Notes: generated from the letters alone by a model not told the origin. Positions 11,546 to 23,803 are shown, counted from the stretch's first letter. The stretch: DNA of 64,000 nt from Eutreptiella sp. 'Long Island Sound 2002' (GCA_964036045.1 OZ038386.1:12052113-12116112); one strand, 5' to 3'. Program-made: numbers and translations.

Positions 11546-12540
11546 CCCCCTCCCCCCCGGTGTGTGCGTGGTGCCTTGTGTTGTCCGGTGTTGCCGTGCT
11601 GCGATGCCCTTCCGTCGGGTGTTTTGCGGTGCCGTGATGCCGCGTTCCGCTTGTTCGCGGTGTGGTTTGCTGTCTCGTTTTGGTCTGCGTTGCCGTGTGC
11701 TGTGCTGTGCTGTGTGTCCTTGGGTGCGGTGGTGCGCCGCGCTGTTGCGCGTTGTGCCGCCCGTTGTTGTGCTGTTGTGTGCTGTGTTGTTTTGTTGCGC
11801 TCGTTGGGTGCCGTTGCTTGTTGTGCCGTGCCCTTTGGCGCTGCGCGTCGCCCTGGGGCCTTGTGCTTTGCGGCGCTGTGTTTTGCGGTGTTCCCCCGGG
11901 CTGTGTGCTTTGTGCTGTGTGTGTTTTGTCGTGGCGTGCTGGTGCGTGCTGTTGTTCGCCACTGTGCTTTGTGCTGTGTGTGTCCTGGGGTGTCGTGTTG
12001 TGCGTTCCCTGTCTTCTCCGCTTTGTGCGGTGCTGTGCTTCGCTGTGTTGGTGCGCTTGCGTTGTGCTGTTCGTGTGGTGCGTGCTATTGCTGGCGCCTG
12101 GTGCTGTGGTGCACTGCTGTGTGTTGTGCTGTTTCCTTTGGTGTTCTGTGGGGCGGTGCTGGGTCTGGTCGCCCGTGGTTGTCTGCTGGTGGCGTGTTTC
12201 GGTGTCGTTGTCCCTGTCGGGCCGCGTGGTTTGCTTCCCTGTGGTTGGTGCGTTTTGCTGTGGTGCCCTGCTTCCCTGTGTCGTGTGCTGTGCTGTCGCG
12301 TGGTGCTGTGCTGTCGTGCTCTGCTGTCCTTTTGGGGTGCTGTTTGTGTTTGCTTTGCCCTCCTGTGGCCTTTCGTGCGGCGCCGTGCTGTGCTGTGTTG
12401 TGTTGTTGGTTGTCTGTGGCTTTTTTTGCCTGGTGGTGGCGTCTGTGTGCTCTGGTGCCCTTTCCCTCCCTACCGTTGCTTGCTTTGCTTTGTTGCCCGT
12501 GTTTTCTCCTACTTTAAAAAACACTGCAAAAATTGTTAAA
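11546..12540 (+). repeat. GT/GC-rich low-complexity block
   Basis: Nearly A-free plus strand dominated by TGTGCTGTGCTG- and GTGCTGCGT-like words. All forward frames are stop-poor because A is rare. It ends at an abrupt switch to AT-rich DNA at about 12,515-12,560. No domain seen. Confidence 0.7.
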
Positions 12541-12989
12541 ATATTTTTTTTTGGCTTTGTCCAGGGTTGAATGCCTCACTCATTAACATTCAATTACTAA
12601 CTCGGCGGTGAAGCTAATGAAGCTTTTGTCCTTCTCATTTATTGATATTCGGTCATAGTTAAGCTGTTAATATTGAGCTACTTGAAATGAAGATGGACTG
12701 AATGGCTGCACTTTTGCAACTTTTTTATTGTAGGCCCACTTGCTTTTGTAAGCATTGATGTTGTTGAAAAGTTCAGAAATTAGTATTTTTCTTAAAAAAT
12801 CCAGAAATTGGTTTTCCATACATGCATACGTCTTGCGGAACAAATAAGATTGGTTGTTACGTCTAATGGGCCATATAAAGTTCCGGTAGATGTGCAAAAT
12901 TTGACTTAGGTCTTGTGGAATAGGTGTTACGTCTAACGGAATATCATAATGGACCGGATTTAACATTGTAATGTTCCATTAGACGTATC

Positions 12990-13065
12990 GCGACGTACAG
13001 TCGGGTGGGAACCCAGGACCTCCTTTCTGGAGCACACATGGTGTACCACCAGGGTACGGTCCATC
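12990..13065 (-). repeat. tRNA-derived SINE-like copy 1
   Basis: The minus strand reads GATGGACCGTACCCTGGTGG (A-box side) and, 40 bp on, GGTCCTGGGTTCCCACCC (B-box, GGTTC core). It shares both blocks with the copy at 22,072-22,150. No intact cloverleaf, so it is a SINE head or decayed tRNA, not a functional gene. Confidence 0.6.
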
Positions 13066-15539
13066 GCTGTAATGAAGTCGGCCATTGCTATATAAAGAGC
13101 GTTTTGCTAAATGTCCTAACCAAAGGCCAAGGCGGAGCAATAGTCCTGATGAAAGGCACAAACCTTTAAGAAGTAAAAAAAATCGAAAATGAAACTTATA
13201 GGATGTAAATCCTGAAGTTTGGCCAAAGACTTAGCGATTTTGGAAGTCAAATCGCTAAAATTTGACGCAAAAACGTTAGAAATTGTCAAATCATCTCCAA
13301 AGGTGAAAGTCGCAGCTAAGCGCAGCCGAGCCGCGATTCATCAAACAGAGACGACCAAACAACAAAACACATGTGTACCGTGTATTTTGGCAGTGCAATA
13401 GGGCTGGCATTCCCCCTTTCGGTTGCCCCCATGGCATCCGTGCCAAGACCGATCCAAGCCCCCACCCCCACACACACAACATACCCTGCGGGTAGGATGC
13501 AGTAAATCCTAGGGGTGTTGAATTACCCCTTTTCTGACCCGGTGCGTGCGCGACATAAATCGCCATCGGGCGTGAGCCTACTGAGTTTTTATTTCCCGAC
13601 TCTGATTTCTGTGCCTTTGAATTTATGAGAATGTGATTTTTTGTGGTTTCAGACCCATACAATTCTATTGGTGCTTTTGGTTTGGTGTGAGGTGCTGATT
13701 TTCCAGTTCACACATGTAAGAGGTGCAACACACACGAATTTTTGTGGCTAGAGCGTTGCTCGCGTTGTATAGTACTCAATTGTGGCGCTTGGGTAGTAGT
13801 AAAAAACTGAGTGTGTATTTGCTGTGCTCTTGTTTCTATTTTTACTTATCTGTTTCATAGATGCGCATAAGATGACATTATGAAAAGTTTATTGTTTGGA
13901 TGTTATGTGATACTCTATGTGGGAGAACTTCATCTAGGATCAACACCAAGTTTGGAAAATGTCTTTGCTTGCCTTTGTCATTGTGCTTCTACTTTGATTG
14001 AGGTTTTTGGTGTCCATCCATGTACCATGTTAGAGAATAGACATACTTGGTCATTGGCAGGTTGGAATTTTGGGATTTTGCGTTCAAAATTTTGACAAAA
14101 TCATTGGGTGAAAATAATTTGACTTCACCAACATTGGAAAATCCTTACATGTGTAAAGCCTTTGCTATCCCTGGCACGGTGAACACCAAGAACTCAGCGC
14201 AGACCTTGTTGAGACAAACGTTTAAGATATTCCATACAGGTACACGTATGTAAACATAAAATGTGTTTCCAAATAATACACAAATTCTTGAATCTCGCAC
14301 TATCATTTATGCACACACGCGCGACCTATACTCTGCAGCACCAAATCCTGCTCCTTCATCCAGGTTGTTATGACTCAGCACACTTTGTGTTGCGCAACCA
14401 CTTCCAGTGGCTTTTCACAAACTACATTCTTTGCCATTTTCATACCAGTACAATGCACCTTTCCATAAAGACCATTTGTCTCTGTGAACGTTAACTTATT
14501 TTTCAGTCTACCAGAAATTCTGCCCTGTTTTTTCAGGGACTTTTCCTGGGCTGCCCTGGTAACCCAATGGCCTAAAGAAAGCCGCACACTATCCCTATAT
14601 CTATTCCAATAACTATCTCTTCTCCTCATATATCACCACGTACACAACCAGGCCCCCAAAGCCCCTCAGCTACTTCAGTACTATTGTACGTACTATTGCA
14701 GTGTGTATCATACTGTTCGTACTGTTCCGCACTGAGAAATTTTGTGACGTCTGAAAAAACCTTGGATATTGAATACTGGCTTTATGCAAAAACATAAAAC
14801 CAGTTATTGGTTTCTAATTGCAAAATTGAACCGTTTATGGGTTACATTGCATGAGACTAAACAGGTACCGGTTATTTGCAGTACATCAAAAAGCGGTTCC
14901 CAACCGGAGAACACAGGGCATGTAGCATGCCGATCTGGCAGCAAAAAAGAAAAGCGGCCTACAACCCCTGTGTGATGCCAGTTTGCTTTACTGATTCTAC
15001 ATCAACTTTGGAATGGCAATCTGAGGTTGGTGCGCCAAAATGTGCGAATCTGCACCGCCTTGGCATCCAGATGATGTAAAACAACAACACAAGAAATGAC
15101 CGAATGCATACAATGTTAACAACGCCAATTCGTGTGCAGCTTTGGTTGTTTCTTTGCAATCAATAAAACTGGGCCACTGAAAGGAAGATGACCAAAAGGC
15201 AAGTCTGCATGAAGAGTGCAAGATAAAAACGTACAGATTTACTCAGGAAAGCACAAGAACATACACATCAGATGACCATGAACGAACCATGATCTGAGCA
15301 CCAACTGGGCCCACACACAAATATGCCAGCAACTACCGTATTCCACAGGATTAGGGCATGGAATGCTGTGTGTGAATGTGGCAGTTATGTGGCCATCAGA
15401 TCATGCAACTGCGCGCCAAAACCAGGAGCAAGCCAAGACCTGCCAGGAAAAATATCCGAAGATAGCAGGAACCATCCTTGGACAAGCTGAATTAACCATA
15501 AAAGATGACCTCTGCAATCTCCTTGGTAAGTGCACGTGC

Positions 15540-15660
15540 TCTCTCTCTCTCTCTCTTTCACTCTCTCTTGCTTGCTTTCTCCTTCTCTCTTTGTCCACCT
15601 GCCTGCGTGCTAATCTGTCTGTCCATCTGTCTGTCTGATTGTCTTTGCCTGTGTCTAAGA
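15540..15660 (+). repeat. CT-rich microsatellite
   Basis: A pure CT run followed by interrupted CTTT/CTGT sequence. Simple repeat, no coding signal. Confidence 0.9.
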
Positions 15661-15905
15661 CAAGCAAGGAGGAACTTTGAGAGAACGGGCCACTACATGG
15701 GGAAGATATGTATTGTGCACCCAAGCCTGCATGCGGGATGTAGAGGGCATGGGAGCCTCTTGCTGCAGGTTGGCACTGCTTCTGCACTGGTGATTTGTGA
15801 GCTGAGGGTTCGCTCGTACATACAGCTTTCCACATCAGCAGATCCAGAACCTCCACATTCGGGGGCATCAAGGGGCTCCAGTTTCTCGAGGATAGGGGAT
15901 GAAGG

Positions 15906-15950
15906 TTGTGTGTGTGTGCACGCGTGCATGCGTGCGTGTGTGTGTTTATG
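15906..15950 (+). repeat. GT/GC alternating dinucleotide tract
   Basis: An alternating purine-pyrimidine stretch (GTGTGTGTGTG, then CACGCGTGCATGCGTGCGTG). Simple repeat with Z-DNA-type composition. Confidence 0.85.
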
Positions 15951-17026
15951 GACTTCTGCAGATGTATGAAAAAATTTCCAATTTTGGGGCAGGGTGGTCT
16001 TGTCCAACAGCTGTGCTAGAGCCCGATGACACAATGTTGGGCACACAGCTGCAAAAAGAATGCAATACCCCCCCAAAAAAATCTGCCATTTCACAACTAG
16101 GACTGTACAGCTTGTGGGCTCCCCAGACACTGTGCTCGAGCACAGCCACAAAAAGAACTCCAAGAAAACGCATATCAGGTTTCTGAACCAGAATGGGACC
16201 AGTGCCACGTCCAAATCCTCACTTTGGGTAATTTTTTTGGGCCATGTTCCATGCATTCCAGACACTCTTGGAGTTCTGGACAGAAATTCAGGATGAGAAC
16301 TAACCATGGAGACAGATACAACAACGACCCGCATACCTGATACGAACACATCCAGTAGGAGTGGTCGATCTCCGTCAGTCGTCCCTGGTGAGTGGACACC
16401 AGCGGCATCCGCCTTTCACCAGAGCACCAGCAAAATCAGCTGGTGCCGCCAGTGGGGCACCATTTCAAGGACACCTTCAAAATAGACCAATCCCTGGAAG
16501 ACTGTGGTCTCTGGGGCCAGTAGATTTGTGGCCGTGATTGTCGGCTGGTGACCGGAGTTCGAACCAAACCAATCGGATTGAGCCTGCGAAAAACTGCGAG
16601 AGCACTTCTTTTTCGTGTCGTAATTTTGCTGCCACATTGCATGCAGCAAATTGGATATGCCCTGTCCACCACAATGGTTTGCTGATAGACGGATTTGAGG
16701 ACTGATGATGACAACATCCGATGTGGACATCTACATCCAGTGTTTCGACACAGTGCATATTGTAGATACCGACAAGAAGACACAGAGACACATAGACACA
16801 CACTGGACACATGCATGTATACATACATAAACATATGCAAAGAAGATGGTTATCACAACCAAATGGGAACGGTCACAAGATAAGCACTTGATTCGCTCAA
16901 ATTCGAGTGTAATCAAACAGAGCAGCAGAAGACAAAAACTCTCTCATCCCTGTCCTCCTGGTCAGAATAAACCTGCGGAGACTTTGAAAGCAAAATGGGA
17001 AACCCTTTCCTACTTTGCGACAGCGA

Positions 17027-17048
17027 CATGTTTCGCATGCGAAACATG
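17027..17048. repeat. 22-bp perfect palindrome
   Basis: The 11-base half CATGTTTCGCA is followed directly by its exact reverse complement TGCGAAACATG. It lies isolated, about 730 bp beyond the stop codon of the EF-hand gene. Confidence 0.9.
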
Positions 17049-17775
17049 ATTCAACCCCGCACCAGTAGGCCTTCTTAGACCACACCTGAGACGTGGACCC
17101 AGGCAGCACCCAAAACCATGTTGGCAGAGAGGGAGGAAGTGGGATACCCCTGCTGCCAATCCCCACAAATCGACAAATCAAGGTGCATGAACAACACACC
17201 TGCGCGTCTGATCATGCAATCCGAACATCATAACATCTGAACACTAGATCCACCCGTTTGCCCCCACCACGTCCCACACTGTGACTTTCCCGATTCTTGG
17301 TCCTCCCGAATCATTTTACGGTTGCAGGAAGTTGCGAAATATTCAAAGATATCAGGTTGAGAAAGTCTTAGAAAAAAAGTACAGTAAAATATACTGCCAC
17401 ACCGTACTCTTTGGAAGCTGGATTTATCCCAGCTGTCGTGCAGCCAGAGGTGCTTAAAAAAATTTAGGAAACTGGATTTAGTCCAGTTGTCATATAAAAG
17501 CATGGTGGTCCAATTATCAGTTAGTCATGCGCATGCACAGTGTCCCTCATTGTCGTCACTTGACCAGATAATGCTGAACCACAGTTGCCGTTAATGTACA
17601 TTTTCCGCCACCACAGGGGTCGACGACGACGAGAACAACAACCTTGCTACCTACCAATCTGGCACAAAGGACAGCATGCAAAGAAGCATGAAACAGCGGT
17701 CAGAGCTTTGCATGTGTGGAATGAGGCACTATGAGCATGCCATCAAAAGCCGGATACCCAGAGGAGTCTGCCTTG

Positions 17776-18046
17776 TTAAGCACCAAAGTTGAAGCTAAAT
17801 TGGAGGGGAGACTGAGCTTTGAAAGGCTGGGAGGGCCTGCGAACCGCCAGACTTCCCCTGCGAACATCAGATTCCTGGAAAATGTCAGGCATTCCTAATT
17901 GCACCAACTTGTTCCTAGTAGCCTTGGGAATGGCCATGATTTCTTCCCTGCTCAACAAACCATCGTCGTCGAGTTGGACACTTTCGACAAGACGTTCCAA
18001 CTCTGCCTGCGTCTCCTGGTTAAACTTGTCGTCGTCCGCAGTAAAC
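17776..18046 (-). CDS. EF-hand coiled-coil protein, last exon
   Basis: The exon starts after TTTTCCAG at 18,047 and ends with a TAA stop at 17,776-17,778. It begins with a single G that completes an Arg codon (AG+G) split by the previous intron. It encodes 89 residues: an acidic start FTADDDKFNQETQAELERL, a degenerate EF-hand loop at 17,941-17,976 (QLDDDGLLSREE, with Gln where the first Asp is usual) and helix EIMAIPKATRNKLVQLGM. A basic linker follows, then the end SPLQFSFNFGA. This is probably a regulatory Ca-responsive tail. I do not recognise the protein family. The exon lies 19.9 kb from its predecessor. Confidence 0.75.
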
Positions 18047-18099
18047 CTGGAAAATGAGGACAGTGAGTGAGGATAGTGTAGTTTGTTGTTTGAGTGCAT

Positions 18100-21000
18100 C
18101 ATGTTGTTCGGCAGTGAGGTACAAATTGATACACCTGGCTTGTTGCTTGCACAGTGTTATCAATACACCAGAGAGAGTGGCGGCAAATCTGCACCACTCA
18201 CATAGCCCCTAACGACAGGTCTTCCATGCTTAAAACAGGTCACCCAGCCAGTGGCCACCACCTTGTCATGTTGTCATCTTCCTCATTGATATGCCTAAGT
18301 TCCTGAGGTCCTAAGCTCCGTGATATACAATTTTGGTGATCATGAGTTAGGGAAGACAGAAGCGTTGCACCAGCCAACCTGCAGTGTCACATCCAAGGGC
18401 TGTATACTGGCCCTCTTGCATGTGGCATCCCATAGCTCGCAACAGCAAATAGAAGCAGAGCAACCATCACCCCCTAACCCCCTAAATATGCTACACCACG
18501 GTTGCCTCCCTCTTTCACATAGTTGCTCAAGTGAGAGTGAGAGGTGGAGAGTTCAAGACCTTGATGCCCTGGGCCATTGAGTCCTACTAGTGCCATGGTT
18601 GGTTCCAACATATGTCCTATGAGAATACCATGACAACAGACTGCTGCACAAGGGAAGCAACTAGAGGGAAAATACATACAGTAGCAGAGTTGGGATAGAT
18701 GTTTGGCGTTGTGAGCGGACAGCCCAGTGCTTAGCAGACACTTCGGGCCCGCAAACCCATAAAAAAATTGGTAGCTTTACATTCTTGGGCATGAATGCCT
18801 GCAGTGGTAATCAGTTAAATGTTGAAAATTAACAGTGTTACCTGTCTAGGGATTTTTTTGGTTTTTCTTGAAATTTGTGCGGCAGTGTATTCGTTGGTCA
18901 TTTCATTTATCTGGTGCCAAGCGTTTTCAATGAAATGTGTTGCACAGTTTGTGGGGCAATTTAGCACGTTTGGTGGAACAATCATACATTTTGCTGCCCC
19001 AGCAAAATGCCTTTCTGCAGAAAAAACACAAGACACTCTTGGTTGTCAAGGTAGATGAGTTTGTCCCCTTTCAGGTAATTACTATGATGACATGGTGGCC
19101 TCAAATTTGATGCCAGTATGCAATTTCACACCTAGTAGACATTAATGTTGGTGTGATGTATCGGTGCTAATATCTATCATTGGTACATTCATCTATCTCA
19201 AATTAGCACCAATATCAACCATTAACATGATGACCCACCACACTCACATGCTAAATGTTGACATTGAAACTTGCCACTGGTACTTTAATGTATCCCCAGA
19301 CCAACTTTGTGGGGCTAGTGGCAGCTCATCCCCGGGCACCGCAGGTAAAGCCAAGACTCACTAGGCAACTCAAGAGGGAAGAGGGAGGGCTTTGGAGGAA
19401 AGAGACAAAGACTACGAAAAAGGAGAAGGGAGGAAAATTCCAAGGAGAAGAAGAACAAGGAAAACAAGTGAAAATCCAACGGGGAGTGAAATTTGATACC
19501 ACGAGGGAGTATTTGCGCCGCGCACTAGTTTTCCAACGTGTTTACCGTAAGGGGCTGGCTTTGACACACCTCCCAAAATGCCGCCAGGGAGATAACCCTT
19601 GGGTGCTACACTTGTGCCAACATCCCTCTTGCCCTTTAACATAGCACAACCAAAACGGCACCTCGGCACATTCATCTGTCGGGTTTCATCAATCCATGCG
19701 CACATGTGTGGGTGCCTTAGCAATATCATCAATAACATGAAAGGCGGGCTACTCGGCATGGGCCACCAATTTATCCCCACATGTGTGGGTGCTCAAACAA
19801 TCACTGCAATAATGCAGATGACAAGCATCGCACCATAAAGAGATGATTTCTTCATGCAACAAAGTGCACACACCTCACCATCATCCCCTTCATCATCGAA
19901 CAACACAACAACAACATACAATACATACCGTACCTTTAGGGAGATTTCCTCCATAGTTCGGTACGATTGCTGTCGTACCCACGGAATCTTCAAAGCGATA
20001 TACACCACTGAAACGAGCACTGGGTCCGACAGTATTGTGGGCCACTATCTCGTTTCGCCCCACGCGGACCGCTACCTCGTGCCGGGGCTGAGCTTCAAGG
20101 GCGGGATCTTCAAAGAGCAACAAACGACATTTGTATAGTGCCTCGTCTTGCACGATCTGGCGCTCAAAGCATGCACGGTTTGATGGAACAACTTCGTGCA
20201 GTAGTTCAACTCAAGAGTATCATGGACTATGCTCAAAACCCCTAGACAAGGGGCCCCCGGGGCAGAAGCTGCAGCTGTTTGGTAGGGCCACAACGCTACA
20301 TCTCCGCGCCGCGCGCACCGCGTCAGGTGCTCCCCCCAAGGAGGATAGGTTAAATTGGGAGGGAAGGGAGAGGGGAGGGGGGCATAGTTGAGGTTGAAGT
20401 CCATACCACATCCGATTGTGGGAATGTGGTGGGTGAGGTCCTATTTTACGGCTCAGCAACAATCCACAAATCAGCCACAACACCATGTAGTGCACAGGCA
20501 GTGTAGGACATGGACCCGATTGCAACGGCACTCCACCATGTGTTTTCTCGGGCCTTGAGGGCCTTGATTTGAGACCACAGAAGAGGAAGGGAATGAAACT
20601 ACAGCAAGGGGCATAGCACTAAGCCTATGGGCACAGCATTAGTACCCGGGCATCCCCATAAGTTGGGGCCTTGGCATCCCTCAGTGTATTGAGAGGACGC
20701 AAGGGCAGAGGCGGAGGCCATGTGAGCCGGGTGCTTGGTCGCTAGACCTTGAACCTCAACTACTCGTGTCCATGCACTTCAACAGTTAAACTACCCACCC
20801 CCAACCACACACAAACCCCATGAGGAAACTATACACGTGCTTGGAAATGGCCCAACAAAGAGCATAAACACCTTTCTATTGGAAGGGATTGAAGGGATAC
20901 TGCTTGTTCCTTGATTGGGTCACACCCCACCCACGCCTGGTCTAGCCACTAGCAATGCTCATTTTGAGAACATCAAGTGATGGTTGGGTAGTATTGTGCT

Positions 21001-21375
21001 TACGTGGCTCACAAAGGGTTTCCATGCATGCGGCACAAGCAAAACTCAATGCGGGCAAGTCCATCAAAAAATATTCTCCACTGCATAGTAGCCCGCTGCG
21101 CAAAACCTTTGTCAGCCCTAGGGGTTTCAGCCACCATCAACCTGCTTATCTCCTCGTTCACCTTGCAACATTCAAAAAGCAGCACAGATAGCCGGCGACT
21201 CACTGAGCCGCCAGCGAGGTATACAATAACAAACAAGAAAGAATTGGGGGAAGGATGTACCCTTTGTAAATGGGCCATAACGTTCCTTTTGAATGGGCGT
21301 TGAACCTAGTGTGAATGTGGCCATGTTTTGCCATAAAGTCCCCCTTCCCCCCCTCTTACAAGGTAGCTATGTGCC
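18100..21375. other. Intronic, no gene or clear repeat seen
   Basis: AT-moderate intron sequence. The open frames are short and mutually overlapping, without motifs. Only scattered simple words are visible. Confidence 0.4.
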
Positions 21376-21615
21376 ACGGGGGGGGGGGGGGGGCGTACTG
21401 TCGGGCCATACGCCGACTCCCTCCCACTTTCCAGCCAATTTCAGGGCGGGGGGGGCTGGGTCTGGGGGGGGGGGGGTCTAGGGCCGGCTGAAGGGGAGGG
21501 GGGCACCCGGACCCCAACATATATGGCTTAACATGACCCCCTCATCGCGCTAGACATTTTTGCGGAATGTATGTCGGCAAGAAAAATTGCTATAGGGGGG
21601 GGGGGGGGCATGGTA

Positions 21616-21690
21616 GGTGGTACTTGTGTTTAAGGGCATATCACCCCCGAGTCAATTCCCGGCCACTGTTGCCAGTGGCGCCCCACCCAG
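21616..21690 (+). repeat. 75-bp sub-repeat shared with element C
   Basis: It starts GGTGGTACTTGTGTTTAAGG and ends GTGGCGCCCCACCCAGG. A diverged copy lies at 33,770-33,842, inside element C. Confidence 0.7.
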
Positions 21691-21764
21691 GCCGAACCAT
21701 GCATGTTGTGAAGAAGGAGTTCATGTATGTTTCGAAACCCTTTGGAGGAGAGGGGGGGGAGGGT

Positions 21765-21990
21765 TTGCACATCACCCCTGCATTCTCGGGGGTCCCCAAC
21801 AAAGGGGACAAAATCAAAGCGGGCCCAAAAGAGGGCGGAAATGCTACATCACCCCTGCATTCTCGGGGATCCCCAAACAAATGGGGACAAAATCAGAATT
21901 GGCTGCCTAAACCCTGCCTTCTGGGGGGCCCACAAGTGGGCGGAAATGCTACGTCAACCCTGCTTTCTCAGGGATCCCCAACAAAGAGGA
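21765..21990 (+). repeat. Short tandem repeat inside element A
   Basis: Three imperfect units containing CCTGCATTCTCGGGG, CCCCAACAAAGGGGACAAAA and GGCGGAAATGCTAC. Confidence 0.8.
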
Positions 21991-22071
21991 CAAAATCAAA
22001 GCACTGAAAAAACAAACAAAACAAAAACAAAAAATTTCCCATGGTGTCCTTGATTCTGCCTATAGTCTGGC

Positions 22072-22150
22072 AGATTGCACCAACTGGGGTTTGAACCCAG
22101 GACCATTCAGTTACAGAGGCACTGCTTTACCCACTAGGGTATGGGCCATC
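22072..22150 (-). repeat. tRNA-derived SINE-like copy 2
   Basis: The minus strand has GATGGCCCATACCCTAGTGG and, downstream, GGTCCTGGGTTCAAACCCC. The T-arm stem CTGGG/CCCAG is perfect and the B box is canonical. The anticodon stem does not pair, so this is not a working tRNA. It is the same family as 12,990-13,065. Confidence 0.65.
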
Positions 22151-22568
22151 TCCGACACACCTCTGCACAAGGGTAGTATTCATATTTGGTCCAATTTGGT
22201 TTTCATCCATTATTGGGTTCTCCTCAAAAAACTGAGTATTTTGAGTATAGACACATGGGGTGAAAACCCATTTTTTCACCCTCTACTAGTTCAAGCAAAA
22301 TTTCCTTAGGGCACCTTTGGCGCCCATGGTCCGGCACTTTCCAGCCAATTTCCAAGAAGGGGGGGGGGGGAGGGGGGGGGAGTCGGCGTAAAGGGTCCGG
22401 TCCCGGCGAGCCCCCCGTGCTATGTGCCCAAAAATTCTAGAAAAATATTTCCTCGAGTACTACAAACAAGGATGACCTATCCTTGGTGCACTATAGCTTC
22501 ACTACCCCATTTCTCTTCCATTCACACGGGTCCAAACTTGCATCCTCCCTGTTAGCTTGTGAATGCGA

Positions 22569-22606
22569 ACTTAATGTGAATTTCGCGCGAAATTCGCGCG
22601 AAATTC
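22569..22606 (+). repeat. GCGCGAAATTC micro-satellite
   Basis: Tandem 11-bp words (AATTTCGCGCGAAATTCGCG and onward). Related degenerate copies lie at 26,078-26,112, 27,625-27,785 and 28,598-28,652. Confidence 0.8.
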
Positions 22607-22609
22607 AGA

Positions 22610-23803
22610 TTAAGTCCAATGAATTTCCACATGACAAGACACAAGACAACATGGTATGCGAAACAAGAGATACCATTTCTTGATATGGTTCCTGTGTGAG
22701 GGCCGCCTCTTCCGGGCCCAGAATGGATGTTGCAAAGTCTTAACATAGCCTAGGTCACTAAGTGCCTTTTGGCGTACTCGAGCGGCAAGGAGTCGCACAC
22801 TTATGGGCCCTTGGCCGCACATGCTCCGCTTGGTGGGATCCCATCCCTCGCAGCGGACACTGTCATCAATGGTGTGGTTATCCACAACCACCTGCATGCC
22901 CAACTTGCACCGCAAGAGGCTTAGACCCCCACTATTGCGCAACATGCGCTTAAAATGCCGGTGGCTCCCCTCCGTTGCAAAACATGCAAATTTGGAGAGG
23001 ATTCGCCACCGGCGAGCAAAAAAAATATGTCGTCCATCCACAAGTGGGACCACAAAAATTTGCCCCACTGCACTGTAGATGGGCTTCACCCATTGCAATA
23101 CTATACTCCCTGAACCACTTGAGGTCACCCCCAGTGAACCACCGTGTCTGCCATGCAAACACACACATGGCACTAAAATTGGTCCACCACTTGCGGCATA
23201 CGTCCACCCAGAGTTGTCGTGCAACACGTCCCCCTTCCATCCCCCCCTTATGGACACACTCATCTATTAGGGTTTCCCACCCCTTGTTCCGCATGAGGTG
23301 CACTGCTGCAGCACACTCAAGTAGGATCTCCCCCTTGAATTTGGCCCCCTCAAAGTTTATAGTCCCTCGCGTACATGTTTTCGCCGCTAGCCGGGCCACG
23401 TTTAGTATAGGTTGCAGGAGGGTGCGGGCCACCACGGCAGGCGACTTGCCAGTGGCTGCCACTACAGCATCCCTCATACCCTATATACCACATATACAAA
23501 CCCACATAACACCGCGCAACCCGTAATCGGGGATGCGGCGTGCGGTTGAGATGTGCCGGCAAACAGCATTGATGGGGAGGTTGGCATCCCACATCATTTC
23601 TACAGTTTGCTTGGGGCCAAAATTGGCCAAGCAATCAGCCCTAGTATGACCACATACCGAACACACAATTGCGTGTGGGGACTCGGCCTTCCACTTGGTA
23701 AGATTTGCGCCTTTCCATCGGCGCAAAAGAAAAAGAGGGGTTGTCGCGTTGCCCCTACAATGTCTACAGTGGTGACCTTGCTTACATCAACCAGCGCCTG
23801 GTC
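22610..23803 (-). pseudogene. Decayed zinc-finger-like transposon protein, downstream part
   Basis: The minus frame from about 23,726 encodes a CSVCGHTRADC knuckle, then WDANLPINAVCRHISTARR. It meets TAG at 23,478-23,480 and continues in frame as MRDAVVAATGKSPAVVARTL with a long coherent stretch to about 23,060. A frameshift there moves the coding appearance to another frame (IFVVPLVDGRHIFFARRW and on to about 22,700). The reading frame continues upstream at 25,280 on the far side of element B. The protein is not recognised. Cys/His motifs and the repeat context suggest a DNA-transposon or retroelement protein. It is broken by at least one stop and two frameshifts. Confidence 0.55.

Larger units (their letters stand above)
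5350..12540. repeat. Strand-biased inverted-repeat and satellite complex
   Basis: About 7.2 kb of repeat-derived DNA. It is C/A-rich on the plus strand up to about 6,690 and G/T-rich after that. It consists of a short left minisatellite array, two inverted arms meeting near 6,696, a long right array of the same minisatellite, a GC-rich transition, a set of 255-bp repeats with long C-tracts, and a GT-rich block. No transposase or conserved domain is seen in any frame. Ends at about 5,350 and 12,540 are judged from the composition change and no target duplication was found. Confidence 0.8.
12541..17775. other. No gene seen; 3' flank of the EF-hand gene with small repeats
   Basis: AT-moderate DNA downstream of the minus-strand gene. 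It contains a SINE-like copy (12,990-13,065), a CT microsatellite (15,540-15,660), a GT/GC dinucleotide stretch (15,906-15,950) and a 22-bp perfect palindrome (17,027-17,048). Short open frames lack conserved motifs. Confidence 0.5.
21376..22418. mobile_element. G-run-ended element A with perfect 10-bp target duplication
   Basis: A 1,043-bp element beginning ACGGGGGG and ending CCCCCCGT, flanked on both sides by GCTATGTGCC (21,366-21,375 and 22,419-22,428). Subterminal TACGCCGACTCCC occurs at the left and in reverse complement at the right (GGGAGTCGGCGTA). The interior holds three diverged tandem copies of a TGCATTCTCGGGG-type unit (21,765-21,990) and a SINE-like tRNA segment (22,072-22,150). 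It has no transposase and is non-autonomous. The 10-bp duplication is close to the 8-10 bp made by Mutator-like transposases. Confidence 0.8.

Noticed and set aside
10989-12524. A 511-codon Gln/Thr/Lys-rich frame on the minus strand
   Set aside because: Reverse strand of GT- and C-rich repeats; composition explains it.
7881-12539. A 1,552-codon open frame
   Set aside because: It runs through 65-bp satellites, C-tract repeats and GT-rich DNA, has no domain, and parallel long frames exist in other phases.
15401-15871. A 156-codon minus-strand ORF
   Set aside because: It overlaps a CT microsatellite (Ser/Glu/Arg runs) and has no splice or domain support.
22072-22150. Functional tRNA gene
   Set aside because: B box and T arm are good but the anticodon stem does not pair; a related decayed copy exists at 12,990.
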